From assembly GCA_003452655.1 (NCBI GenBank), contig DMNR01000335.1, positions 6,001 through 11,669 on the forward strand: a DNA stretch of 5,669 bases, given 5' to 3'. Each line of letters begins with the position of its first letter. The stretch's first letter is position 1. Shown one piece after another: positions 1 through 5,669 of this stretch. Source of the DNA: Actinomycetota bacterium (lineage in GTDB: Bacteria > Actinomycetota > Actinomycetes > S36-B12 > UBA10799). A program made the translations under genes and the position numbers. The notes beneath the pieces were generated by a model. The model was not told where the DNA came from, did not search any database, and saw only the letters and a list, made by a program, of their open reading frames with translations.

Positions 1-668
1 CCACCCTCGCGCATCACGGCAATCCGGTCGCCCAGGCGCACAGCTTCGTCAATGTCGTGCGTGACGATTACGACGGACTTCTTCACTCGCTGTTGGAGGG
101 CGAGGAACTCGTTCTGCAGGTTGAGTCGGGCGATCGGGTCAATCGCGCCGAACGGTTCGTCCATGAGCAGGACAGGAGGGTCCGCTGCCAGGGCGCGCGC
201 AACCCCGACTCGCTGACGCTGGCCCCCGGAAAGCTGATGCGGATAGCGATCACCGAACTCGGTAGCGGGCAGCCCGACGAGTTCCAACATCTCGTCAACA
301 CGGTCATTGGTTGTGGCTTTGTCCCACTTCAGGAGTCCACAGACCGTCGCAACGTTCTTTCGAACCGTCAGATGCGGAAACAGTCCGATCTGTTGGATGA
401 CGTATCCAATCCCGAGGCGCAGTTCCCGAAGTGGCACTGTCATGACGTCGCGACCATTGACGCTGACTGTGCCGGTGGTTGGTTCTTGGAGGCGGTTGAC
501 CATGCGCATAGTCGTGGTCTTGCCGCAGCCAGACGGGCCCACGAGGACGCAGACTTCACCGGTGCGGACCTGCAGATCGAGTGGGTGCACAGCAACGGTG
601 CCGTCAGGATACGTCTTGGACGCGCCGTTGAAGGAGATCATCGCCTCAACGTTTTCGCTACCGTTCAC
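1..668 (-). CDS. Quaternary-amine/osmoprotectant ABC transporter ATP-binding protein (OpuCA/ProV-like), C-terminus cut by window edge
   Basis: Cytoplasmic ATPase that would power the importer encoded by the divergent permease and binding-protein genes. I translated the minus strand directly: 222 complete codons are visible. From the GTG at 668 they show Walker A GPSGCGKTT (residues 44-52), a Q-loop region VIQQIGLFPH (90-99), the ABC signature LSGGQRQRV (146-154), Walker B VLLMDEPFGAID (166-177) and the H-loop THDIDEA (203-209). The VIQQIGLFPH and FGAIDP variants are typical of the OpuCA/ProV family rather than of amino-acid or peptide importers. Start: GTG at 668 is preceded by GGAAAGG (675-681) at 6 nt spacing. 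ATG at 641 is the alternative and still leaves a whole ATPase domain; GTG at 683 is less likely. Members of this family often carry C-terminal CBS domains, but that part lies outside the window. The ATPase assignment is secure; the substrate is inferred from the family. Confidence 0.93.
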   Translation of the reverse strand, partial: MNGSENVEAMISFNGASKTYPDGTVAVHPLDLQVRTGEVCVLVGPSGCGKTTTMRMVNRLQEPTTGTVSVNGRDVMTVPLRELRLGIGYVIQQIGLFPHLTVRKNVATVCGLLKWDKATTNDRVDEMLELVGLPATEFGDRYPHQLSGGQRQRVGVARALAADPPVLLMDEPFGAIDPIARLNLQNEFLALQQRVKKSVVIVTHDIDEAVRLGDRIAVMREG

Positions 669-722
669 TTCGTGCCTTTCCACGGAGCCTTCGCCCTTGC
701 GGCGACGACTGACATCGAGCCA
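669..722. promoter_or_regulatory. Divergent intergenic region between ATPase and permease genes
   Basis: This 54 bp gap separates the start of the minus-strand ATPase from the start of the plus-strand permease operon, so promoters for both directions should lie in or near it. I see no convincing -35/-10 pair on either strand. The only structure is a perfect 5 bp inverted repeat, TCGCC-cttgc-GGCGA (691-705), near the middle of the gap; a repeat this short can arise by chance. The promoters may extend into the coding ends, especially if the ATPase really starts at 641. Confidence 0.35.
675..681 (-). promoter_or_regulatory. Ribosome binding site deciding the ATPase start
   Basis: On the minus strand GGAAAGG lies 6 nt before the GTG at 668. 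The ATG at 641 has only a weak GAGG close to it, so the GTG is preferred. Confidence 0.45.
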
Positions 723-1382
723 GTGCCGAACCCCTGGTTCAGTTGGGAATACGTGGTGACCCACCAGGAGCAACTCATTACAGCAGGTTACGAACACTTG
801 CTGCTCACTTTGACTTCAGTAGCGCTGGCGATGGGCATTGCGATTCCGCTGGCGCTACTCGTGAGGAGATTTCCGAAGTACGAAGGCCCCGTCCTCGGCC
901 TTGGCGGGGTGCTCTACACAATCCCGTCACTTGCGCTGATCTCCGTGCTTTGGCCGGTATTCGGCCTATCTCCTTGGACGGTAGTTGTTGCGCTCGCCTT
1001 GTATGCCTTGTTGGTGGTGTTACGCAATACCGTCGTCGGACTCAAGGGTGTCCCCGTCGATGCGGTGGACGCGGCGCGGGGAATGGGCTTTAGCAAGAGC
1101 AGGATTCTGCTTCGCGTGGAGTTTCCTTTGGCACTGCCAACTATCCTCGCAGGCGTACGCATCGCCACCGTTTCAACAGTCGGTCTCGTCACGATTGGCG
1201 CGTTGGTCGGCTATGGCGGGTACGGTTCGATGATCTACACCGGCTTTCTCCAGAACTTTTGGCACGCTCAGATCATGACCGCCACGATCGCCTGCGTGCT
1301 GTTGGCCATGGTGCTTGAACTGATCCTCCAGATCGTCGAACGGATGACGACTCCCTGGGCTCGATCGGTGAGGTCGCGGTGA
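723..1382 (+). CDS. Osmoprotectant-type ABC transporter permease (OpuCB/OpuCD-like, first subunit)
   Basis: Inner-membrane subunit of a betaine/choline-type importer, 219 residues, close to the usual 210-220 for this family. The N-terminal segment WFSWEYVVTHQEQLITAGYEHL (residues 5-26) is the family's typical lead-in to the first helix. Hydrophobic helices follow at about 26-47, 57-80, 84-105, 141-162 and 184-205. The cytoplasmic EAA loop that docks on the ATPase is DAARGMGFSKSRILLRVEFP (116-135). Start: GTG at 723 fits the family N-terminus but has only a weak ribosome site. GTG at 672 is an in-frame alternative. The frame stays open far upstream (from 57), but that stretch is antisense to the ATPase gene and is not part of this protein. 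The stop TGA (1380-1382) shares its last base with the next gene's ATG, so translation is probably coupled. Confidence 0.9.
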   Translation: MPNPWFSWEYVVTHQEQLITAGYEHLLLTLTSVALAMGIAIPLALLVRRFPKYEGPVLGLGGVLYTIPSLALISVLWPVFGLSPWTVVVALALYALLVVLRNTVVGLKGVPVDAVDAARGMGFSKSRILLRVEFPLALPTILAGVRIATVSTVGLVTIGALVGYGGYGSMIYTGFLQNFWHAQIMTATIACVLLAMVLELILQIVERMTTPWARSVRSR

Positions 1383-2065
1383 TGGGACTCTGGGAGTGGT
1401 TTACCGATCCGGCGAATTGGTCCGGGCCGAATGGGATACCTGTTCGTCTGGCTCAGCAAATTGTGATGTCTGCGATTGCGATGGCGGTGGCGATCGTCAT
1501 CGCTTTGCCTCTCGGCATCTTTCTGGGCCATAAGCAGAAGGGTGGCGGGCTCGCGATCAACGTCAGCAACATTGGTCGGGCCGTTCCGACGTTCGGGCTG
1601 CTCGTCATCTTCGCGGCCTGGGAACCAATCGGGGTGGGAAACCTCGCCGTGGTGCTGGCATTGATCATCTTTGCTATCCCGCCGTTGTTGACGAACTCGT
1701 ATATCGGTGTTCGTGACGTTGATGAGGAGGTTCGCGGCGCGGCCCGCGGCATGGGTTTCTCCGGAATGCTGATGTTGCGGAAAGTGGAACTTCCCAATGC
1801 TGTCCCGCTGATTTCAGCAGGCGTCCGTACGGCCACCGTGCAAGTCGTGGCTACGGCGTCGCTGGCGGCGCTTGTTGGCGGTGGCGGGCTCGGCGCCTAC
1901 GTGGTGGAAGGGTTCGCGATCCAGGACTTCACCCTGCTGACCGCTGGAGCGATCTTGACGGCCGCCTTGGCGATTGCCACGGAGGGAATTCTTGCCCTCG
2001 TGCAGCGAAAGGTCACACCAAAGGGGCTGCGAGATCGGGACCTTGCCTTGGAGGCAGCTCAATGA
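1382..2065 (+). CDS. Osmoprotectant-type ABC transporter permease (OpuCB/OpuCD-like, second subunit)
   Basis: Second membrane subunit, 227 residues from ATG 1382; it should pair with the preceding permease to form the translocation channel. Hydrophobic helices lie at about 25-49, 57-80, 85-108, 141-166 and 184-208. The EAA loop is GAARGMGFSGMLMLRKVELP (119-138), and the glycine-rich LVGGGGLGAYVVEGF (164-178) is typical of the family. It has its own N-terminal extension, WFTDPANWSGPNGIPVRLAQQ, as is common for the second permease of such pairs. A GTG at 1379 directly before the ATG would add one residue. GAGG at 1370-1373 serves either start (8 nt from the ATG, 5 nt from the GTG). The gene overlaps its upstream neighbour by 1 nt (TGATG) and its downstream neighbour by 4 nt (ATGA). 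Family assignment is firm; the substrate is not shown by the permease. Confidence 0.92.
   Translation: MGLWEWFTDPANWSGPNGIPVRLAQQIVMSAIAMAVAIVIALPLGIFLGHKQKGGGLAINVSNIGRAVPTFGLLVIFAAWEPIGVGNLAVVLALIIFAIPPLLTNSYIGVRDVDEEVRGAARGMGFSGMLMLRKVELPNAVPLISAGVRTATVQVVATASLAALVGGGGLGAYVVEGFAIQDFTLLTAGAILTAALAIATEGILALVQRKVTPKGLRDRDLALEAAQ
2050..2054 (+). promoter_or_regulatory. Strong ribosome binding site of the binding-protein gene
   Basis: GGAGG lies 7 nt before the ATG at 2062, inside the end of the second permease gene. It is clearly better than the sites of the two permeases, which fits the need for more receptor than channel and fixes the start. Confidence 0.7.
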
Positions 2066-2991
2066 ACCGGCGCAGAGTGCTCGGCCCAGTTTTTGGCGTG
2101 GCGATGGCACTTGCATCCACGTTGGTTGTGAGCGCTTGTGGCCTGTCCGGTGACGGGGTGCAGGTCGGTTCAACGAACTTCTCGGAGAGTCAGATTCTGG
2201 CGAACCTATTCGCCGAGTCCATGGAGTACTCCGGAATTCCCTCGCAGGTCAAGGAACTTACTACGACCGAGGTGGTCGAACCAGCCTTGGAACGCAATCA
2301 ACTACAGGTCATGCCGGGCTACCTCGCGACGTTTACGGAGTACCTCAACGCCAAGAAGAACGGTCCGTCGGCTCCTCCGGTTTCCAGTAACAATGTGGCG
2401 GCGACTCTCGCCGCCGGGCAGCCGTTGGCCAATGCTGTGGGACTGACAATCCTCAACCCGGCAGCGGCGCAAGACCAGAACGCGTTCGCCGTTACCCCCG
2501 CGTACGCGGCAGCCAACAACCTGAAGACGCTGTCCCAACTCGGGGTCTTCTCGCAGACCAACAACGTGATTCTGGGGGCCGGCCCGGACTGCCCCACTCG
2601 GCCGTTCTGCGAGCCGGGCCTTGAGAGCACCTACGGCATCAAGTTTTCGAACTTTGTGTCACTGGATACCGGTGGACCGCTCACGGTCCAAGCCCTGCTG
2701 CAGGGGAGCATCAACCTGGGTCTGGTGTTCTCCTCGTCAGGTTTCATCAGTGCGTACGACCTGCAGGTACTTGCTGACGACAAGCACCTGCAGGCAGCGG
2801 ATAACGTCATTCCGGTCGTTAACACCAGCGCGATGACGCCCACAATGGCGGCCGCACTCAACGCCGTGACTGCTCAACTCACGACAGAAGACCTACAGAA
2901 CATGAACGCCCAAGTCGACCTGGAGCGCAAGGATCCGGTCGATGTTGCGCGCGCATGGTTAGCGAGTCACGGCATTACTCCGGCGAGCTAG
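2062..2991 (+). CDS. Glycine betaine/osmoprotectant-type ABC transporter substrate-binding lipoprotein (OpuAC/ProX superfamily)
   Basis: Extracytoplasmic receptor of the importer, 309 residues. The N-terminus is a lipoprotein signal: MNRRR, a hydrophobic core (6-23) and the lipobox VSAC with the lipidated cysteine at 26, so the mature protein should be anchored to the outer face of the membrane. The mature part begins GDGVQVGSTNFSESQILANLFAE (30-52), the standard opening of this family. EVVEPALERNQLQVMPGYLATFTEYL (70-95) corresponds to the segment that in classical OpuC/ProX proteins contains a LYPEYTGT-like motif, here altered. AFAVTPAYAAANNLKTLSQL (141-160) and NLGLVFSSSGFISAYDLQVLADD (218-240) match the second lobe. 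Cys177 and Cys183, in the segment CPTRPFC, could form a disulfide. The gene overlaps the permease by ATGA and has a strong Shine-Dalgarno. The ligand could be betaine, choline, carnitine, ergothioneine or something else; the sequence does not decide. Confidence 0.9.
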   Translation: MNRRRVLGPVFGVAMALASTLVVSACGLSGDGVQVGSTNFSESQILANLFAESMEYSGIPSQVKELTTTEVVEPALERNQLQVMPGYLATFTEYLNAKKNGPSAPPVSSNNVAATLAAGQPLANAVGLTILNPAAAQDQNAFAVTPAYAAANNLKTLSQLGVFSQTNNVILGAGPDCPTRPFCEPGLESTYGIKFSNFVSLDTGGPLTVQALLQGSINLGLVFSSSGFISAYDLQVLADDKHLQAADNVIPVVNTSAMTPTMAAALNAVTAQLTTEDLQNMNAQVDLERKDPVDVARAWLASHGITPAS

Positions 2992-3081
2992 GCCGATCGT
3001 TCGCCGCGACCTGGTGGTGGGATCGAGGGAATTCGGCTGCCCGGGTGCGCAGTGGCAAGTTAGTACGTCAGACTTGGCGGC
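2992..3081. other. Gap between the transporter operon and ftsY
   Basis: This 90 bp stretch shows no hairpin followed by a T run, so no intrinsic terminator for the transporter operon. It also shows no clear promoter. A short inverted repeat CAAGT-11 nt-ACTTG (3056-3076) ends 5 nt before the ftsY start. CAGACT (3069-3074) ends 7 nt before the GTG and could be a -10 box of a leaderless transcript, but there is no matching -35. An in-frame TAG at 3061 shows that ftsY cannot start further upstream. Confidence 0.3.
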
Positions 3082-4248
3082 GTGGATTCCGTAGCCCTGT
3101 ATATAGCTCTCGCTGTCATCGTCTTCGTCGTCGCCCTGCTGGTGGTTGTTGCCCTAGTCCGCGGCCGTGGAAAGGGCGCCGAGCCTCCGGCGATCGCACC
3201 GGGAACCACGAGTCCGGACTCGTCTGATGGCACCACCGTCACGGCGCCGGACACGCGTGCCGTCGAGCCGGATACCTCGGGTGCAACTGACGACGGGTCG
3301 ACGGTTGCGACGATCGAGCGGCCAGAGGCCGCGGCCGGGCGACTGGTTCGCCTGCGCGCACGGCTTGCCCGCAGCAACAAACTTGGTCAGGGGCTGCTGG
3401 CTTTGCTGTCACGCGGTGACCTCACCGAAGACACGTGGGACGAAATCGAAGAAACGCTGCTCACGTCCGATCTCGGAGTTGGGCCGACGACTGAACTCAT
3501 GAACGAGTTGCGCACTGAGGTCAAGATCCAAGGGAATTCGGACCCAGCGACTGTTCGGCAGTACCTACGTAGCGATCTACTCGGCCTCGTTGACCCCATG
3601 TTGGACCGTTCATTGGCCACAAACCGAAACGTCGGACTGGACGTCCCGGCAGTTGTCATGGTTGTCGGCGTCAACGGAACCGGAAAGACGACGACGACCG
3701 GCAAGCTTGCCCGCCTCCTTGTTGCCCAGGACGAAGACGTGGTCATGGGTGCTGCCGATACCTTCCGGGCGGCAGCCGCCGAACAGCTGACGACATGGGG
3801 AGAACGTGTCGGCGTTCCGGTCGTTCGCGGCCCAGAGGGCTCAGATCCGGCGTCGGTTGCATTCGAGGCCGTGACAGCCGGCATCGCCGGTGATTGTGAT
3901 GTGGTCCTCATCGATACCGCAGGGCGGCTACACACCAAGGTCGGATTGATGGACGAGCTCGGCAAGGTGAAGCGGGTCATTGAGAAGAAGGCTCCTGTTT
4001 CAGAGGTTCTGCTCGTGCTGGACGCCACGACCGGACAGAACGGTCTTGTTCAGGCCAAGGTATTCGCCGAGGCGGTGGACATTACAGGCGTAGTTCTCAC
4101 GAAACTGGACGGCACGGCCAAGGGTGGCATCGTTGTCGCGGTTCAGCGAGAACTTGGCGTTCCCGTCAAGCTGATCGGTCTTGGTGAAGGCCCCGACGAC
4201 TTGGCACCATTTGACGCCGAGGCCTTCGTGGACGCGCTGCTCAGTTAG
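3082..4248 (+). CDS. ftsY: Signal recognition particle receptor FtsY
   Basis: GTPase receptor that binds the SRP (Ffh-RNA) with its ribosome cargo and delivers nascent membrane proteins to the Sec translocon. It is complete at 388 residues. A hydrophobic segment (about 5-26) followed by RGRGK suggests one membrane anchor. Residues 32-82 form a Pro/Thr/Asp/Ser-rich linker. The N domain covers about 88-170 and the G domain the rest. Motifs: G1 GVNGTGKTT (196-204), DTFRAAAAEQL (226-236), G3 DTAGR (278-282), G4 TKLD followed by GTAKGG (340-349), and the closing GLGEGPDDLAPFD (366-378). GVNGTGKTT together with the N-terminal extension separates FtsY from Ffh, and no C-terminal M domain is present. 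GTG 3082 is the first possible start after an in-frame TAG; its ribosome site is poor (GGCGG directly before it), so a leaderless message is possible. The end overlaps the convergent CHAP gene by 4 nt. Confidence 0.98.
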   Translation: MDSVALYIALAVIVFVVALLVVVALVRGRGKGAEPPAIAPGTTSPDSSDGTTVTAPDTRAVEPDTSGATDDGSTVATIERPEAAAGRLVRLRARLARSNKLGQGLLALLSRGDLTEDTWDEIEETLLTSDLGVGPTTELMNELRTEVKIQGNSDPATVRQYLRSDLLGLVDPMLDRSLATNRNVGLDVPAVVMVVGVNGTGKTTTTGKLARLLVAQDEDVVMGAADTFRAAAAEQLTTWGERVGVPVVRGPEGSDPASVAFEAVTAGIAGDCDVVLIDTAGRLHTKVGLMDELGKVKRVIEKKAPVSEVLLVLDATTGQNGLVQAKVFAEAVDITGVVLTKLDGTAKGGIVVAVQRELGVPVKLIGLGEGPDDLAPFDAEAFVDALLS

Positions 4249-4880
4249 AACGTCCGCTGGTAGTCAGCAACGAATACCTGCCACTGGGCCGCATTCGGAC
4301 CAACCTGTTGGCCCGCGGTGGGAACAGCCGTGAAGTGAATGAAGTTCGACGGCCAGCCCGGATCACCATGAGTGATGACCCGGATTTGGTTGGGTCCCGA
4401 CGGGTAATTGTCCTCGGCGACCGTAATCGTGTCTGCTGTCACCGCGGTCACGTACGCGACGTGCCCAGAAGAGCTGACTCCGCCGGCTCCGCTGTTCCAT
4501 TGAGCCACCGAACCAACGGTTGGGTTCTTGTCAACCAGAACGTGATGTTTGCGGGCCTCGCGTGCCCAGTCACCGCCGTTGTGTAGCCATGTGATGTTTG
4601 TTGGCATCCCATCTTGGATCAGGCGATACGCCACGTAGTTGGTGCAGTTGTGGCCCGGCGCCATCGTCCAGTACGACTTGTTCGCGGCCTTTCCATAACC
4701 GGTGGTGTCGCACTTGTAACCAGAGCCGGTGCAGGTGGTTGTCACGGTTGCGCTCGCTGGCTGCGCGACGGCGAACATACCGCCGAAGCTGAGTAGGGCC
4801 ACGGCTGATGCAATGACCGCGCCGCGGCGACTTTGGATCGTGGGCGATCCTTCGACTTGCTGTTTCCTCTTGCTTTTCAT
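4245..4880 (-). CDS. Secreted CHAP-domain protein, probable peptidoglycan hydrolase
   Basis: Probably cleaves peptide or amide bonds in peptidoglycan outside the cell; CHAP domains act as amidases or endopeptidases. It has 211 residues. The signal peptide has a basic start MKSKRK, a twin arginine at 18-19 (SRRGAV, not a full Tat motif), a hydrophobic core (20-39) and a likely cut after PASA (41-44). The CHAP domain fills most of the mature protein: catalytic Cys79 in HNCTNYVAYRL (77-87), GDWA (103-106), the PTVGSVAQW turn (120-128), catalytic His140 in SGHVAYV (138-144), and Glu156/Asn158 in VAEDNY. Cys50 and Cys57 may form a disulfide near the mature N-terminus. There is no separate wall-binding domain, and the protein ends about 30 residues after the CHAP core. 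ATG 4880 is chosen because GGAGG (4886-4890) precedes it; the frame is open to 4922, but that would place 14 extra residues before the signal peptide. The exact bond cut is unknown. Confidence 0.9.
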   Translation of the reverse strand: MKSKRKQQVEGSPTIQSRRGAVIASAVALLSFGGMFAVAQPASATVTTTCTGSGYKCDTTGYGKAANKSYWTMAPGHNCTNYVAYRLIQDGMPTNITWLHNGGDWAREARKHHVLVDKNPTVGSVAQWNSGAGGVSSSGHVAYVTAVTADTITVAEDNYPSGPNQIRVITHGDPGWPSNFIHFTAVPTAGQQVGPNAAQWQVFVADYQRTF

Positions 4881-5165
4881 TGTTACCTCCAAGTTTTTGG
4901 GCAGCCGACGACCACGCGTCAATCGGGGGGTGCGCAGTTGGCGCAGCGAAGCGGACGAGCGTCATGCTCAAGGCCGACATATTGATTTAGTGAGGAGCCG
5001 CTGGGGCTTGTCCTCTGGTAGCGATCTTCGTGCTTAAGCGTTGCCCGGAATCCCAGGTACGTATCGGACATGTGAGGGCGCTCACCCCACACGGGCTCGA
5101 TGACACCCGTACGTGTGACAGAAAGTGCGGGCGCGGTAAGGGAATTGAGGCGTTGCTTACAGTTC
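4881..5165 (-). promoter_or_regulatory. Intergenic region and probable 5' leader of the CHAP gene
   Basis: There are 285 bp between the AI-2E family gene and the CHAP gene, both on the minus strand. I see no tRNA, no intrinsic terminator and no certain promoter. Several short inverted repeats are present: TGCGC-agttg-GCGCA (4931-4945); GAGC-gtcat-GCTC (4957-4969); a bulged hairpin GAGGA...GCC-ccagc-GGC-TCCTC on the minus strand (4992-5015); the palindrome GCTTAAGC (5032-5039); GTGAG-ggcg-CTCAC (5072-5085); and an imperfect repeat CACACG...CGTGTG (5088-5117). Genes for secreted wall hydrolases in actinobacteria are often controlled by the ydaO-type c-di-AMP riboswitch, but I could not recognise its conserved blocks here. 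A 50-codon open frame (4919-5071) is weakly possible. Confidence 0.35.
4886..4890 (-). promoter_or_regulatory. Ribosome binding site of the CHAP gene
   Basis: On the minus strand GGAGG lies 5 nt before the ATG at 4880 (GGAGGTAACA-ATG). This decides against the longer frame starting at 4922. A small inverted repeat, CCAA-aaac-TTGG (4889-4900), partly covers the site. Confidence 0.75.
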
Positions 5166-5669
5166 CTACGCGTCGGAAATGTCGTTCTGGTCCTTGTTTT
5201 TCTCGCTGAGGTCATGCGCACGCCCGAGCGCTCTCTGTTCGGCGGCAAGCGATGGAATGAGGGCGTAGCGTTTTCGATAGATGCCCAGCAAGGTCAACAA
5301 CATTGCTGTGACGGGGATCGCCAGTACGGCGCCTGCGACGCCAAAGAGCGCCGCACCGAGCAGCACCGACCCGAACGCGACGGCAGGATGGACGTCGACG
5401 GCCTTGGCGCTGATACGCGGCTCGAAGGTGAGGTTCTCGACCTGCTGGTAGAGGATTCCCCATGCCAGCGCGACGATTCCGATCCACGGAGTTGGACTTA
5501 GCAGGCCGACAAGAACGGGCAAGATGATCGCGATGTACGTCCCGATCGTCGGGACAAACTGGGCGACAAGGCCGGTCCAGATGCCCAGAGCAAGCCATCC
5601 CGGCATTCCGATGATGAGGAACACGATTGCGGTGCTGCCGCCATTGAGCGCTGCCAGAATGACGCGCGC
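5166..5669 (-). CDS. AI-2E family transporter (PF01594-like), N-terminus cut by window edge
   Basis: Polytopic membrane protein of the AI-2E family. The family is named after a proposed autoinducer-2 exporter, but its members vary, some being linked to sodium/proton exchange, so no substrate is claimed. The last 167 residues are visible, and the reading frame is open to the right edge. The segment begins ARVILAALNGGSTAIVFLIIGMPG. It continues with GLVAQFVPTIGTYIAIILPVLVGLL (about 5563-5489), the QQVENLTFEPRI segment (about 5450-5414), AVDVHPAVAFGSVLLGAALFG (about 5405-5343) and GAVLAIPVTAMLLTLLG (about 5336-5285). These are the typical C-terminal helices with the conserved P-x-IG, hP and G-x-x-LAIP positions. 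A charged cytoplasmic tail, EQRALGRAHDLSEKNKDQND, ends the protein. The GTG at 5624 is internal, not a start. The gene lies upstream of the CHAP gene on the same strand, but the 285 bp gap argues against tight co-transcription. Confidence 0.88.
   Translation of the reverse strand, partial: ARVILAALNGGSTAIVFLIIGMPGWLALGIWTGLVAQFVPTIGTYIAIILPVLVGLLSPTPWIGIVALAWGILYQQVENLTFEPRISAKAVDVHPAVAFGSVLLGAALFGVAGAVLAIPVTAMLLTLLGIYRKRYALIPSLAAEQRALGRAHDLSEKNKDQNDISDA

Noticed and set aside
57..722. Open plus-strand frame extending permease 1 upstream to a 441-residue product
   Set aside because: This stretch is exactly antisense to a well-supported ABC ATPase with all motifs in order. The added residues resemble no domain, and the permease family is about 220 residues long.
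3056..3076. Regulatory hairpin CAAGT/ACTTG before ftsY
   Set aside because: It has only 5 bp arms with an 11 nt loop, easily expected by chance; noted in the gap entry only.
3387..4028. Minus-strand 213-residue frame inside ftsY
   Set aside because: It is a Ser/Thr/Arg-rich antisense shadow of the ftsY G domain, with no motif.
4881..4922. Longer CHAP protein starting at 4922
   Set aside because: The extra 14 residues lie across a good GGAGG ribosome site and would precede a normal signal peptide.
4570..4980. Minus-strand 136-residue frame overlapping the CHAP gene
   Set aside because: It is a shifted-frame shadow of the CHAP gene, with no signal peptide or recognisable motif of its own.
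5088..5117. Terminator for the AI-2E family gene
   Set aside because: The imperfect CACACG/CGTGTG repeat has a bulge and no T run after it on the minus strand.
4881..5165. ydaO-type c-di-AMP riboswitch upstream of the CHAP gene
   Set aside because: I looked for its conserved blocks (GGGGAACC, GGGGTGAATC, CAGCTAACC-like) on the minus strand and found only a loose GGGGTGAG, which is not enough.
5100..5501. Plus-strand 133-residue frame over the AI-2E family gene
   Set aside because: It is antisense to a clear membrane protein; its composition (many Arg, Gln, Asp and His residues) is that of a reversed hydrophobic gene.

Overview
The window looks like ordinary chromosomal sequence from a GC-rich Gram-positive bacterium, most likely an actinobacterium. 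The evidence is GC-rich codon use with several GTG starts, a solute-binding lipoprotein with a Gram-positive style lipobox, an FtsY with an N-terminal membrane segment, and a secreted CHAP-domain wall hydrolase. The species cannot be named from the sequence alone.

Left part (1-2991): a quaternary-amine/osmoprotectant type ABC importer (OpuC/ProVWX family). The ATPase gene lies on the minus strand and runs off the left edge. Two permease genes and the substrate-binding lipoprotein gene lie on the plus strand, head to tail with overlapping start and stop codons. Only about 54 bp separate the ATPase start from the first permease start. Together the four genes would encode a complete uptake system: lipoprotein receptor, two-subunit membrane channel and ATP-hydrolysing motor. 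The ligand is probably a betaine-like or related small compound but is not fixed by the sequence.

Middle (3082-4248): ftsY, the signal recognition particle receptor GTPase, complete with all G motifs and an N-terminal membrane anchor. It may have its own promoter in the 90 bp gap before it, although none is clear.

Right part (4245-5669, minus strand): a secreted CHAP-domain protein (probable peptidoglycan hydrolase) whose stop codon overlaps that of ftsY by convergent transcription. Then come 285 bp without a convincing gene, and the C-terminal 167 residues of an AI-2E family membrane protein that runs off the right edge.

No mobile element, CRISPR array, RNA gene or phage signature was seen. 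I did not find a new biological system. The points most worth checking are the split divergent ABC transporter, the terminator-free convergent ftsY/CHAP overlap, the variant ligand-binding segment and cysteine pair of the lipoprotein, and the long, weakly structured leader of the CHAP gene.
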